From JAUVXJ01 sp964433755 (GTDB taxonomy: Bacteria; Chloroflexota; Anaerolineae; UBA7937; B3-Chlor), in the NCBI GenBank assembly GCA_964433755.1, contig CAYSSR010000001.1, positions 992,001 to 1,056,000 on the forward strand: 64,000 nt of DNA. The letters run 5' to 3'. The notes beneath the pieces were generated by a model. The model was not told the DNA's origin and did no database searches. It saw only the letters and a list, made by a program, of their open reading frames with translations. Shown piece by piece: positions 1 to 8,436 of the stretch. A program made the position numbers and the translations under genes. Every line of letters begins with the position of its first letter. Position 1 is the first letter of the stretch.

Positions 1-294
1 GCTCGCAAGGTCCTCGAGGTGGCAATTGTAGGGGGTGCGTCTCTGCTGGGGCGCGAGGACATCGGGTCTCTGGCGCCGGGCAAGGCAGCCGATCTGATCG
101 CGATCGACGTGGATAGGGTGGAATACGCGGGGGCTGGTGACCTGGTGGCGGCTGTAGTCTTCTGCGGGCCGGTCGAGGTGGACCTCAACATCGTGAACGG
201 CCGAATAATCGTGGAGAAGGGTGAACTGGTGGGAGTGGAGCTACCACGCATCCTGCATGAGCAGAAACAGCTTTCCTCCGCGCTGAGGCAATAG
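1..294 (+). CDS. Amidohydrolase family protein, C-terminal end (partial)
   Basis: This is the last 97 codons of a gene that begins before the window; the frame is open from base 1 to a TAG stop. The segment contains G-x-L-x-P-G-K-x-A-D-L near residue 30, the signature of the small beta-sandwich that closes around the barrel of metal-dependent amidohydrolases. The preceding ARKVLEVA(I)VGGA run resembles the last barrel helix of deaminases of the 8-oxoguanine / hydroxyatrazine / guanine deaminase type. The metal ligands lie outside the window, so the substrate cannot be called. It converges on the minus-strand 84-residue gene, with 23 bases between them. Family placement is fairly sure; substrate unknown. 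Confidence 0.75.
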   Translation, partial: ARKVLEVAIVGGASLLGREDIGSLAPGKAADLIAIDVDRVEYAGAGDLVAAVVFCGPVEVDLNIVNGRIIVEKGELVGVELPRILHEQKQLSSALRQ

Positions 295-317
295 CTGCCG
301 GAGGCTCCGGCCAGGCA

Positions 318-572
318 TCACGACTGCTCTTCGCGGTAGAAGGTGATATCCTCCTCGGCCGCTCTTTCCTCCGCGAAGATCTCCAGGGAACTGACGCGGT
401 GCAGTGGGAAGATCACCGCGGCGCTGCCCTCCCGCAAGTACTGAATAGGCTTCCCGTCTTCACGATGTGGGTCGTAGATCGTAATGCTCGTATCTCCTGG
501 CTCGGGCATTCGCTCCAGGTCTGCTATGATGGGATCCTCGTTCACTAGGTGCACTATCGCCCTGTGGGTCAT
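318..572 (-). CDS. Conserved-looking small protein of unknown function (84 aa)
   Basis: I do not recognise this gene with confidence. It encodes 84 residues with no signal peptide or membrane segment and reads as a small all-beta protein followed by an acidic tail. It loosely resembles small Chloroflexota/Thermotogota domains such as DUF6812, but this is only an impression. The start is supported by GAGGAG seven bases upstream of the ATG. It begins 15 bases after the PP2C phosphatase stop, so it is probably the third gene of the kinase-phosphatase operon and may be a target or adaptor of that pair (inference from position only). Confidence 0.6.
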   Translation of the reverse strand: MTHRAIVHLVNEDPIIADLERMPEPGDTSITIYDPHREDGKPIQYLREGSAAVIFPLHRVSSLEIFAEERAAEEDITFYREEQS

Positions 573-587
573 AATGCTCTCCTCGTG

Positions 588-1454
588 TCAGTAGTTGATC
601 TTGGCTATCAGTACGGTGATGTTGTCCTCGCCTCCGCGGTCGTTGGCCCGATCTACGAGCCGGTTGGCTGCTTCTTGGGAAGAAGCTGACGTGGCCACCA
701 CGTCGACGATTTCCTGCTCTGTGACTTCGTTCCACAGCCCATCCGTACAGAGAATCAGATGGCTGCCCTCGGCCAGGCGCTGCAAGTAGGTGTCGGTTTG
801 CAGTTCCGCATCCTGTCCCACGGCGCGGTACAGGTAGTTGCGCTGAGGATGGTTGTGCGCCTCGTTGGCCGAGATCTGGCCTAGCTGGACCAGCCTGTTG
901 ACGATAGAGTGGTCTTGTGTGATCTGGTGGATCTCACCTTGATCCAGGTAGTAGGCCCTGCTATCGCCGACGTGTGCCAGGTAGGCGCTGCGACCCACCA
1001 TCAGAGCGGACGTGAGAGTCGTTCCCGTGTCCGCCTCGATTCGGCACACAGCCTCGTTGGCGGAGCTGATCGCCTCGTCCAGGATGTCGTGGACCGGACG
1101 GCTGGTGGCTTCCGCTGGCTTGCTGGCCAGCATGGGCAGGAGGACTTCGCGCAAGATGACACCGCTGGCGACCCTGATGGCGAGGGAGCTGGCCTCCTCT
1201 CCTCGCACGTGTCCACCCATCCCGTCTGCCACCATCAGGACGGCCAGGTAGAGTGGCTGAGTGTCTGCACCGGCCAGGGCCTGGAGAGCGAAGAACGCGT
1301 CCTCGTTAGTCTCTCGGCCGTTGCCGATATCGCTGGCTTGTCCTATGTCGAGGGGACTCGCCCTTACCTCTGTGGGTGGAGTCTTCGTCTCTTGCGTTGC
1401 GTGGCGTTGGTTCTTGCTCGGTGAGCGATGGAACAGTCTGTTCACTAGACCCAT
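588..1454 (-). CDS. PP2C-family serine/threonine protein phosphatase
   Basis: A 288-residue soluble metal-dependent phosphatase that probably removes phosphate from Ser/Thr residues of proteins. The PP2C signatures are in order: SDIG..NEDAF (residues 41-54), VADGMGGH (75-82), the AHVGDSRAY strand (160-168), CTDGLW (236-241) and GGEDNITVL (274-282). The acidic metal ligands Asp77, Asp238 and Asp277 are all present, so the enzyme looks active. The first ~35 residues are polar and probably disordered. It starts 30 bases after the stop of the kinase-propeller gene, the usual bacterial arrangement of an STPK with its opposing phosphatase, and is likely cotranscribed with it. Confidence 0.93.
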   Translation of the reverse strand: MGLVNRLFHRSPSKNQRHATQETKTPPTEVRASPLDIGQASDIGNGRETNEDAFFALQALAGADTQPLYLAVLMVADGMGGHVRGEEASSLAIRVASGVILREVLLPMLASKPAEATSRPVHDILDEAISSANEAVCRIEADTGTTLTSALMVGRSAYLAHVGDSRAYYLDQGEIHQITQDHSIVNRLVQLGQISANEAHNHPQRNYLYRAVGQDAELQTDTYLQRLAEGSHLILCTDGLWNEVTEQEIVDVVATSASSQEAANRLVDRANDRGGEDNITVLIAKINY

Positions 1455-1484
1455 CGTGCGTGTCCTGATGCGATGCGTGCGACG

Positions 1485-3530
1485 TCAGTCACCGGCCTGT
1501 ATGGAGACAGCGTACATCGTATGGTCTGTAGATCCCACGTACACGACGCCGTTGGCCACGACGGCAGATCCCGTGATCGGACCGCCCGTAGCAAATCGCC
1601 AGAGTAGCTCGCCCGTCTTGGCGTCCAGGCAATAGAGGTTGCCGTCGGCAGAGCCCACATAGATGTTGCCATCAGAACTCACGGGCGAGGAGACCACAGC
1701 ACCCTTCGTGCTGTACTTCCAGATGAGGTTGCCTTTGTCGGCGTTCACAGCATAGACATGATGGTCGTTCGAACCAAAGTAGACGACGTTGCCGACGACC
1801 ACTGGGGAGGAGACCACCTGGCCCTTGGTACGATATCGCCATACCGGCCAGCCGTTGGCGATATCCAATGCGTAGAGGGAGGAATCGCGCGAGCCAGCGT
1901 ACACCATGTCGCCGTCGATGGTGGGGGTTGACTGGAGCGCCCGGCCCGTCTGGTATTTCCACCGCGATTCGCCCCTCTGCGCATCGAGGGCATGGACAGA
2001 GCCGTCGTCTGACCCAAAGACGACGAACTCGCCGCTGATGGCCGGAGACGAACGTACCGGTGCCTCAGCGTCGAAACGCCACAGTTCCTGGCCGGATTTG
2101 GCGCTGACAGCGTACACGTTGTGGTCATCCGAGCCGAAGAAGATGTGGTCGTACTCCTGCTTGGGTGACGACCGGATCTTGCCGTCGGTGGGGCAGGTCC
2201 AGACGATCCGACCCGTTCTGGTGAAGACGGCGTACAGGATCTGGTCCTCGGAGCCGAAGAAGACTGTCTCGTTCCACACACAAGGGGAGGACACGACTCC
2301 CCCCTCAGTCGAATACCTCCAGCGCTCGCTTCCCGTGTCAGCCTCTAGACAGTACAGGCTCTTGTCGTAGGACCCCAGGTACAGAGCATTCTCAGAGATA
2401 GCAGGAGTAGACCGAATCTCATCCTCACAACTGAATGCCCATAAAGGATTCCTCTCGTCATGAAGAGTCAGCGGCTCGGATAGGATGGTGCTGAGCATCC
2501 CGGAGGTTGGGCTGAGGACTCTGAGCAGATCTTTCTTCAGTTCCTCGGCCGAGGCGTAGCGATCGTCTATTTCGTAATTCAGAGTGCGGCCGATGACGGC
2601 CTCCAGCTCAGGGGTGACGGTGGGGTTGAAGCCTCGGATGGGGTGATCCTGGAAGGTGAAGGGTGGCTCTTTGCGCGGGTCACGTTTGGTCAACAGATGA
2701 TGAAGGGTGGCACCCAACGCATACAGGTCGCCCCTCGGTTCGGCTATCCCTCGATACTGCTCCGGGGGAGAATAACCCTCGGTGCCGATCATCGTGCCTC
2801 TCTTGCCGGCCTGGAAGACCTTCGCGATCCCGAAGTCTATGAGCACGATGTGCCCATCCTGTCGGAGCATGATGTTGGAGGGTTTCATGTCGCGGAAGAC
2901 AATGGGACTCGGCTTGTGGTTGTGCAGATAGGTCAGCACGTCACACGCCTGCACGGCCCAGTCCACGACCTTCTCCTGGGGCAGGGGATAGTCTATCTCG
3001 GCCAGCAGGGACTCGAGATCCGTCCCTTCGATGAACTCTATGACCAGATACACTCGACGCTCTTGGTGGAAGTAGTCGAACACCTTGGGTATGGCCGGAT
3101 GACTCAAGCTAGCCAGGATGTTCGCTTCCCGTTCGAAGGTCTCCAGGCTGATTCTGCTCGTCACGCTGTCTCTGATCGTGCTGATCATCTCCTTCACCGC
3201 GACGAGCTTTTCTACGCTAGGGAAGCGGATGTCGCGCGCGAGATAGACAGCGCCCATGCCTCCCTTGCTCAGGAACTTGCGAATCTCATACCTGTTCTGG
3301 AGCCTCTCCCCGGGCGACAGGAAATCCTCTTCGGTTCGGTGAGAGAGGGCGTCCTCTGGCGCCTTGCCGTCGGCTGAGACATCTGGAGGGGATGGGGTCT
3401 TGCCAGCAGCAATCCCGCCGTCCTCCGAGACGTCTAGCGGCTCATCAGCGGAGCTGGCAGCGTCGCTGCCCGGCCCTTGGGCAGCCTTGAGTCTCTCCAG
3501 CAGGCCCTTTCTTTCGTCGGAAGCTGGCAT
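1485..3530 (-). CDS. Ser/Thr protein kinase with C-terminal eight-bladed PQQ-type beta-propeller
   Basis: A 681-residue eukaryotic-like kinase. After a low-complexity acidic N-terminus (1-75) comes the kinase domain (about 81-340): glycine loop SKGGMGAVYLA (88-98), the VAVK lysine Lys113, catalytic loop FRDMKPSN with Asp214, and DFG Asp232. The HRD histidine is Phe. From about residue 361 there are eight ~40-residue PQQ/BamB-type repeats (W-R/K-Y...SSP...V-Y-x-G-S-x-D..YALD). I see no transmembrane helix between kinase and propeller, unlike PknD-type receptors, so it is probably cytoplasmic. A longer reading frame from a TTG at 3614 is unlikely because that TTG is the -35 box of a strong promoter, so the ATG at 3530 is used. 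Likely operon: kinase, PP2C, 84-aa protein. Confidence 0.92.
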   Translation of the reverse strand: MPASDERKGLLERLKAAQGPGSDAASSADEPLDVSEDGGIAAGKTPSPPDVSADGKAPEDALSHRTEEDFLSPGERLQNRYEIRKFLSKGGMGAVYLARDIRFPSVEKLVAVKEMISTIRDSVTSRISLETFEREANILASLSHPAIPKVFDYFHQERRVYLVIEFIEGTDLESLLAEIDYPLPQEKVVDWAVQACDVLTYLHNHKPSPIVFRDMKPSNIMLRQDGHIVLIDFGIAKVFQAGKRGTMIGTEGYSPPEQYRGIAEPRGDLYALGATLHHLLTKRDPRKEPPFTFQDHPIRGFNPTVTPELEAVIGRTLNYEIDDRYASAEELKKDLLRVLSPTSGMLSTILSEPLTLHDERNPLWAFSCEDEIRSTPAISENALYLGSYDKSLYCLEADTGSERWRYSTEGGVVSSPCVWNETVFFGSEDQILYAVFTRTGRIVWTCPTDGKIRSSPKQEYDHIFFGSDDHNVYAVSAKSGQELWRFDAEAPVRSSPAISGEFVVFGSDDGSVHALDAQRGESRWKYQTGRALQSTPTIDGDMVYAGSRDSSLYALDIANGWPVWRYRTKGQVVSSPVVVGNVVYFGSNDHHVYAVNADKGNLIWKYSTKGAVVSSPVSSDGNIYVGSADGNLYCLDAKTGELLWRFATGGPITGSAVVANGVVYVGSTDHTMYAVSIQAGD

Positions 3531-3585
3531 GGTCTGTGGCACTCCGGCCAGACTACAAACGGTCGCGGCGGTTTGTGCTGATTCG

Positions 3586-3614
3586 ATTATACCACCGGAA
3601 GTTGGCGGTGGCAA
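3586..3614 (-). promoter_or_regulatory. Sigma-70-type promoter of the kinase-phosphatase operon
   Basis: On the minus strand there is TTGCCA (3614-3609), a 17-base spacer and TATAAT (3591-3586). Transcription would start near 3579, leaving a leader of about 50 bases before the ATG at 3530. The TTG of the -35 box is the first codon of the longest open frame, which argues against that upstream start. Confidence 0.8.
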
Positions 3615-3806
3615 TCACTCTCGGCATACTCCATCGAGGTTCGTGGCTTCAAGGGATCGTTCTTCCCGTCGAGGACGGAGAGGCTTGTTGCGCCCGGGAG
3701 GTGAGTAGGAAACCGTCTTGGGATGCAACTTCGTCGTCCCGAAGCGCTACGCGAGGTGCTTCCACATGACGGAAGCCCGACCCATAAGGGCCGAGCTCCG
3801 GCGTAG

Positions 3807-3880
3807 TGGCTGGGGGAGGAGGATTCGAACCCCCGCTTACTGATCCAGAGTCAGCTGTCCTACCACTAGACGATCCCCCA
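3807..3880 (-). tRNA. tRNA-Gln, anticodon CTG
   Basis: The reverse strand folds as a complete cloverleaf of 74 bases. The acceptor arm is TGGGGGA/TCCCCCA. The anticodon stem GCTGA/TCAGT closes a CTCTGGA loop carrying CTG at positions 34-36 (reads CAG, Gln). The T arm is GGGGG-TTCGAAT-CCTCC with one G-U pair. G73 and an encoded CCA end follow. The 5' end lies 17 bases after the gltX stop on the same strand, so it may be processed from the gltX transcript. Confidence 0.95.
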
Positions 3881-3897
3881 GCGACAATGACATTGTA

Positions 3898-5379
3898 TCA
3901 CGACTTCTCGGAGACTACAAGATCGGCGAGCAGATCCTCGGCCGAGCGTAGCCGGGCCAAGACCCGCTCTCTGCCCAGGACACTCAGAGTGCCGAAGAGA
4001 GGAGGGGCTACTGTCTTGCCCGTCACTGCCACCCGGATGATGCCAAAGAGCTGCCCGGCCTTCACTCCCAACTCGTCGACGAGGGCGCGCAGCACAGCCT
4101 CCAACACTGATTCCTCGAACGAGGGCACCTCCTCCAATGCTTGCAGCGCTCTTCTCAAGGCGTTCAGAGAATCGGAGGCTCCCATCTTCTTGCCCATCAG
4201 GAGCCGGGGCTCATACGTGATCTTCTCGGTGAAGAAGAAATCCACCAACTCCGCCGCGTCAGAGAGGAGCTTGATTCGCTCCTGGATCAAGGGTACGAGA
4301 CGGTGAACGGTATCCTCGTCGGCCTCCAGGCCAGCGTTCTTCAGGAAAGGCAGCAACCGTCGTGCGAGATCATCCTCCGCCAGTCCACGGATGTAAACGC
4401 CGTTCATCCAGTCCAGCTTGTCTTTGGAGAAGACAGCGGGAGATGGGTTGGCCTTCTCCAGAGTGAAGCGCTCGACGATCTCGTCGCGCGACATGAGTTC
4501 TGTCTTGTCGTCGTAGGCCCATCCCAGCAACGCGAGGAAGTTGAACATGGCCTCGGGAAGGTAACCAGCCCCGCGGTACTCTCCCACTGCCGTTGCGCCG
4601 TGTCGCTTGGACAACCGCGCGCCATCCTCGCCCAGGATCATCGACACGTGAGCGAACTCTGGCAGCGAATAGTCGAGGGCCTCGTAGATTCTGATCTGAC
4701 GAGGCGTGTTGGCGAGGTGGTCTTCGGCTCTAATGACGTGGCTGATTCTCATCAGCATGTCGTCCACCACGACCGCAAAGTTGTAGGTCGGGGTACCATC
4801 GGCTTTCATGATCACCAGATCGTCCAGTTGATCGTTGGCGAAGTGTACATCCCCGCGGATGAGGTCGTGTACGACCGTCTCGCCTTCCATAGGCATGGCA
4901 AAGCGGACAGCAGGCTGCTTCCCTTCGGCTTCGAGAGCTGCGCGCTCCCTGGACGAAAGGTGGCGACACCGCCGATCGTATCCAGGAGGCCGGCCTTCCG
5001 CCAGAGCTGCTTGCCTGCGGCTCTTCAGCTCTTCCTGCGTGCAGTAGCAGTGGTACGCCTGGCCCTTCTCCAGGAGCTGTCCCATGGCAGCGTGGTAGAA
5101 GGGAATGCGCTGCATCTGGAAATAGGGCTCGTACTCGCCGCCCACGCCAGGACCTTCGTCCCAGTCGAGGCCCAGCCAGTGTAGGGAGGAGAGGATCCCT
5201 CCAGTGGATTCCTCGGTCGAGCGGAGCTTGTCGGTGTCCTCGATACGCAGGACGAATACACCTCCCTGGTTCCGAGCGAAAAGCCAGTTGAAGAGAGCTG
5301 TGCGAGCTCCTCCCACGTGCAGGTGTCCTGTGGGGCTGGGTGCGAAACGAACACGCACTGACTGGCTGTCCTCTGTCAT
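3898..5379 (-). CDS. gltX: Glutamyl-tRNA synthetase
   Basis: A 493-residue class I aminoacyl-tRNA synthetase that charges tRNA-Glu with glutamate. The HIGH-type motif is in FAPSPTGHLHVGG (residues 12-24) and the KMSKS-type motif is the LSKRHG segment. A CYC..C..H metal-binding-like segment lies in the acceptor-binding region and the C-terminus is an all-helical anticodon-binding domain. The ATG at 5379 has AGAGGAT seven bases upstream; the longer frame from 5460 adds 27 residues unlike the family. A tRNA-Gln gene follows 17 bases downstream. In bacteria without GlnRS, GluRS also mischarges tRNA-Gln for GatCAB, so the pairing may be functional (inference). Confidence 0.96.
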   Translation of the reverse strand: MTEDSQSVRVRFAPSPTGHLHVGGARTALFNWLFARNQGGVFVLRIEDTDKLRSTEESTGGILSSLHWLGLDWDEGPGVGGEYEPYFQMQRIPFYHAAMGQLLEKGQAYHCYCTQEELKSRRQAALAEGRPPGYDRRCRHLSSRERAALEAEGKQPAVRFAMPMEGETVVHDLIRGDVHFANDQLDDLVIMKADGTPTYNFAVVVDDMLMRISHVIRAEDHLANTPRQIRIYEALDYSLPEFAHVSMILGEDGARLSKRHGATAVGEYRGAGYLPEAMFNFLALLGWAYDDKTELMSRDEIVERFTLEKANPSPAVFSKDKLDWMNGVYIRGLAEDDLARRLLPFLKNAGLEADEDTVHRLVPLIQERIKLLSDAAELVDFFFTEKITYEPRLLMGKKMGASDSLNALRRALQALEEVPSFEESVLEAVLRALVDELGVKAGQLFGIIRVAVTGKTVAPPLFGTLSVLGRERVLARLRSAEDLLADLVVSEKS

Positions 5380-5504
5380 GTCTGATCCTCTGTTGTCACA
5401 GTTCTCGTTGCCCTGGCACGCACGGTGATGCCCGCTGCGAGCCAGAACGGATGGCAGCAACTGGGTCTTGCGGTCGGAATGGGGTCACGAGGAGAAGGAG
5501 AGGG

Positions 5505-6617
5505 CTACTGAAACTCCAACCTCTTGTGACGAATGATGATGTTCTGCACCACGCCCTCACCGATCAGCAAGGCGATGAGGGCGCTGCCCCCATAGCTGAT
5601 GAAGGGCAGTGGCACCCCCGACGCAGGTAAGAGACCGATGTTCATTCCTACGTTGGCAAATACCTGAAACGCCACCACTGTGGCGATCCCACACGCTATG
5701 AGCTGCCCAAAGGTGTCTCGGGCCATCTCTGCCACTCGTAGAATGCGCCAGATGACGATGAGGAATAGCACCAACATGAGGACGATGCCCACGAACCCCA
5801 GTTCCTCGCCCAGGACCGAGAAGATGTAATCCGTGTGTCTGACCCGGAGGAAGTGGAGCTGACTCTGGCTGCCGCGAGCGAACCCCTGGCCCAGAAAGCC
5901 GCCCGATCCCACGGCGATGCGTGCCTGATTGATGTTGTATCCTGCACCCAAGGGATCACGCGTGGGGTCGAAGAAGACGAAGACTCGTTCTCGCATGTAC
6001 CCGTGCAGCGAGAGCCAGGCCACGGGTGAGGCGAGCGCACCGGTCAGAACCATGACGGCTACGTGTCGGAGTCGCGCTCCCGCCATGATCACCATGACGA
6101 ACCAGCAAACTCCCAACACGATCGCCGTGCCCAGGTCAGGTTGGATGTAGATGAGAAGCATGGGGATCGCGACATAGCCCAGCGACAACAGGAAGTACCG
6201 CGTCCGTTTCAGATCCTCCTGCCTGTCGGCCAGCAACTTGGCCAGCGCGATGATCACGAGCACTTTGGCCAATTCGGAAGGTTGAAGATCGAACACTCCC
6301 AGGTCTATCCACCTTTGGGCCCCGAAGGAGACCCGACCTATAGCGTATACCAGGATCAGTGATAGTAGCGTCAGGGCATAGATGAGGTGGTTTACGTTGG
6401 CGAAGATACTATAGTCGGTGAAGGCGACCAGCAGCATCAGACAAATGCCCACAGCGGCGTATATGACCTGGCGGGCGAAGAAGGTGTCCCACCAGTCCTG
6501 AGTGTAGCTGGCCGAAGCCAACGTGGCGCTGTATATGAGTGCAATGCCCAGGCACATCAGGACGAGCGTCGCTGCGAAGAGCACGAAGTCGAAGTGCTGC
6601 CAGGTTCTCCCTTTCAT
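5505..6617 (-). CDS. rodA: Rod-shape peptidoglycan glycosyltransferase RodA
   Basis: A 370-residue SEDS-family polytopic membrane protein with about ten predicted helices. It polymerises lipid II into glycan strands for side-wall growth together with PBP2. Family landmarks are GAQRWIDLG (99-107), LQPSELAK (111-118), QPDLGTA (159-165) and the C-terminal PFISYGGSAL segment. The ATG directly abuts the minE stop (TAGATG), implying translational coupling. Its partner PBP2 (mrdA) is at the head of the same strand run, with minC, minD and minE between them. RodA is favoured over FtsW by this context and by MreBCD nearby. Confidence 0.95.
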   Translation of the reverse strand: MKGRTWQHFDFVLFAATLVLMCLGIALIYSATLASASYTQDWWDTFFARQVIYAAVGICLMLLVAFTDYSIFANVNHLIYALTLLSLILVYAIGRVSFGAQRWIDLGVFDLQPSELAKVLVIIALAKLLADRQEDLKRTRYFLLSLGYVAIPMLLIYIQPDLGTAIVLGVCWFVMVIMAGARLRHVAVMVLTGALASPVAWLSLHGYMRERVFVFFDPTRDPLGAGYNINQARIAVGSGGFLGQGFARGSQSQLHFLRVRHTDYIFSVLGEELGFVGIVLMLVLFLIVIWRILRVAEMARDTFGQLIACGIATVVAFQVFANVGMNIGLLPASGVPLPFISYGGSALIALLIGEGVVQNIIIRHKRLEFQ

Positions 6618-6884
6618 CTACGACCGAACTCTCCTTCCCAGACCCTGGACAGGGATGTCCGCGACTATCCTGTGGTGACCGGTGCTTTGAGAGATGGTGA
6701 GCTGGGCGTTCTCTTCGTCGACCTCGACATACTTCGAGATGGCAAGGATGATGTCGTTCTTCATGGTCTGCATGAGGCTGGGTGAGAGGGGCTGTCGATC
6801 GCGGACGATCACCAGTTGCAGTCTCCTCTTGGCGATATCCTTGCTGGCCGGCTCCCGGGTGAGAAGCTTGTTCAAGAAGCCCAC
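6618..6884 (-). CDS. minE: Cell division topological specificity factor MinE
   Basis: An 88-residue protein that stimulates MinD ATPase and drives pole-to-pole dynamics of the division inhibitor. The N-terminal membrane-targeting/anti-MinCD segment (MGFLNKLLTRE..., then AKRRLQLVIVRDR at about 18-30) and the C-terminal topological domain match the family and its usual length. The start is GTG at 6884 with GGAGGAAGG upstream. It is followed immediately by rodA (stop and start adjacent) and preceded by minD with a 40-base gap. Confidence 0.93.
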   Translation of the reverse strand: MGFLNKLLTREPASKDIAKRRLQLVIVRDRQPLSPSLMQTMKNDIILAISKYVEVDEENAQLTISQSTGHHRIVADIPVQGLGRRVRS

Positions 6885-6924
6885 AGTTGCACCTTCCTCC
6901 AGCGCATCGTGTCTGGCGCCTCTA

Positions 6925-7719
6925 TCATCTCCCTACCAGCCGTCTCATGCGTCCCAGGAGACCTGGCTCTGTGGAGATAGCCATGAACGGCACTTCCTGG
7001 CCGAGGATTCGCTGAGCGATGTTGTGGAAGGACCGGGCCGCCCCCGATTGGCCGTTCAGGGCGATAGGAATGCCCTTGTTCGCGGCCACGATGATGTTCT
7101 CATCCTCTGGAACGATGCCCAACAGATCAATGGCCAGGATCTCTATCACGTCCTCCGTAGCCAGCATGTCGCCACGCTCGACCATGTGGGGCTTGATCCG
7201 GTTGATGACCAGTCTCGGAGGCCCTTTCTCCGCGGCTTCGATCAGTCCTACGATGCGGTCGGCGTCCCGGACGGCGGCGACCTCAGGTGTGGTCATGATG
7301 ATCGCTTCGTCGGCGCCTGCGATGGCGTTCTGGAAACCCCTTTCGATGCCTGCTGGGGAATCGATGAGCACGAAGTCGCACTCACTCCGTAGGTCATCGC
7401 ATAGCGCAGCCATCTGGTCGGGAGATACCGCTGTCTTGTCGCGAGTCTGGGCAGCAGCGAGCAGGTGCAGCTCAGGTAGGCGTTTGTCCCTGATCAGAGC
7501 TTGCTGGAGGCGGCAGTTGCCCTCTACGACGTCCACAACGTCATACACAATTCGGTTCTCCAGACCCATGATCACATCCAGGTTCCTGAGTCCGATGTCA
7601 GCATCGAGAACGATCACGCGCTGTCCCTCAAGTGCCAGACCCACTCCGAGGTTGGCCACTCCAGTTGTCTTGCCCACTCCACCCTTACCCGAGGTGACGG
7701 TGATCACACGTGCGGACAT
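6925..7719 (-). CDS. minD: Septum site-determining ATPase MinD
   Basis: A 264-residue ParA/MinD-family ATPase that recruits MinC to the membrane. The deviant Walker A (SGKGGVGKTTGVANLG, residues 10-25) carries both signature lysines. DADIGLRNLD and LIDSPAGIE follow as switch and Walker B regions. The C-terminus ends LLGRMRRLVGR, a short amphipathic basic helix suited to membrane targeting. The ATG has GAGGG five bases upstream. It lies 10 bases after minC and upstream of minE in one operon. Confidence 0.96.
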   Translation of the reverse strand: MSARVITVTSGKGGVGKTTGVANLGVGLALEGQRVIVLDADIGLRNLDVIMGLENRIVYDVVDVVEGNCRLQQALIRDKRLPELHLLAAAQTRDKTAVSPDQMAALCDDLRSECDFVLIDSPAGIERGFQNAIAGADEAIIMTTPEVAAVRDADRIVGLIEAAEKGPPRLVINRIKPHMVERGDMLATEDVIEILAIDLLGIVPEDENIIVAANKGIPIALNGQSGAARSFHNIAQRILGQEVPFMAISTEPGLLGRMRRLVGR

Positions 7720-7729
7720 GTGTCCCTCT

Positions 7730-8419
7730 CTATGGCCTATTGGTGCTCCATGGTTCTACGATGATTCCGTCTCCTTGCACACGGGCTACCTCCGGCAGCC
7801 CAGGATCGCGAGGTTCGTCCTCGGGCGACCTGGCGATGTGGTTTCCTATTCGCAGTTGCATCGGCGCCAGCACCAGCGCACAGACCAGCGAACTGTCGTC
7901 CCCGACTGCGCCTGCGTGCACCGTACCCCTGAGCTTGCCCCATATCACGACGTCACCGCCCGCCACCACCTGACCTCCGGGGTTGACGTCGCCCAGAATG
8001 GTGACGTCGCCCGGATGCTGGATCGTCTGGCCTGAGCGGACCGTACGTTTGACGAACAGCGCTTCTTCCAGGTCTTCGCCATGAGGTGGCCTGGCTGCCA
8101 TTGGGAGCATCACGGGGATGTCGAGGGCCGTGGCTGCTTCCACGGTCTTCTCGTCGCTCGCTGCGAGCCCGCTCATCCGCATCTGATGTGCCGAAAGGAG
8201 TTCCTGCACCTGTCTCAGCTCTTTGGTGCTCAGTTTCCTTGTGCCGACCCTGACCATGGCTTGCGCTCCATGGAAGAACTCGGCCTTATGCCGAAGGTCT
8301 TCGTCCAGCTGGGCCACAAGATCGGGCCAAGAGCCTTCGCCGATGGCTACTACGAGGCCTTCCTTTGTGCCCTTGATAGAGATGACGTCAGTGGTTGGAG
8401 TGCTCAACTTCTGCGTCAT
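7730..8419 (-). CDS. minC: Septum site-determining protein MinC
   Basis: A 229-residue division inhibitor that blocks FtsZ assembly where MinD places it. The N-terminal domain (about 10-105) contains KGTKEGLVVAIGEG and the conserved VRVGTRKLS strand. The C-terminal right-handed beta-helix (about 125-215) has the repeating pattern RSGQTIQHPGDVTILGDVNP, GGQVVAGGDVVIWGKLRGTV and HAGA. It is followed by minD after 10 bases and preceded by mrdA after 17 bases. Confidence 0.94.
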   Translation of the reverse strand: MTQKLSTPTTDVISIKGTKEGLVVAIGEGSWPDLVAQLDEDLRHKAEFFHGAQAMVRVGTRKLSTKELRQVQELLSAHQMRMSGLAASDEKTVEAATALDIPVMLPMAARPPHGEDLEEALFVKRTVRSGQTIQHPGDVTILGDVNPGGQVVAGGDVVIWGKLRGTVHAGAVGDDSSLVCALVLAPMQLRIGNHIARSPEDEPRDPGLPEVARVQGDGIIVEPWSTNRP

Positions 8420-8436
8420 GACCGGTGTCCGCTGCC

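Noticed and set aside
3755..3785. GCTTCC/GGAAGC hairpin downstream of tRNA-Gln as terminator
   Set aside because: Only six base pairs and no T tract on the relevant strand.
4141..5184. 347-residue plus-strand open frame
   Set aside because: Antisense to gltX; no motif or SD.
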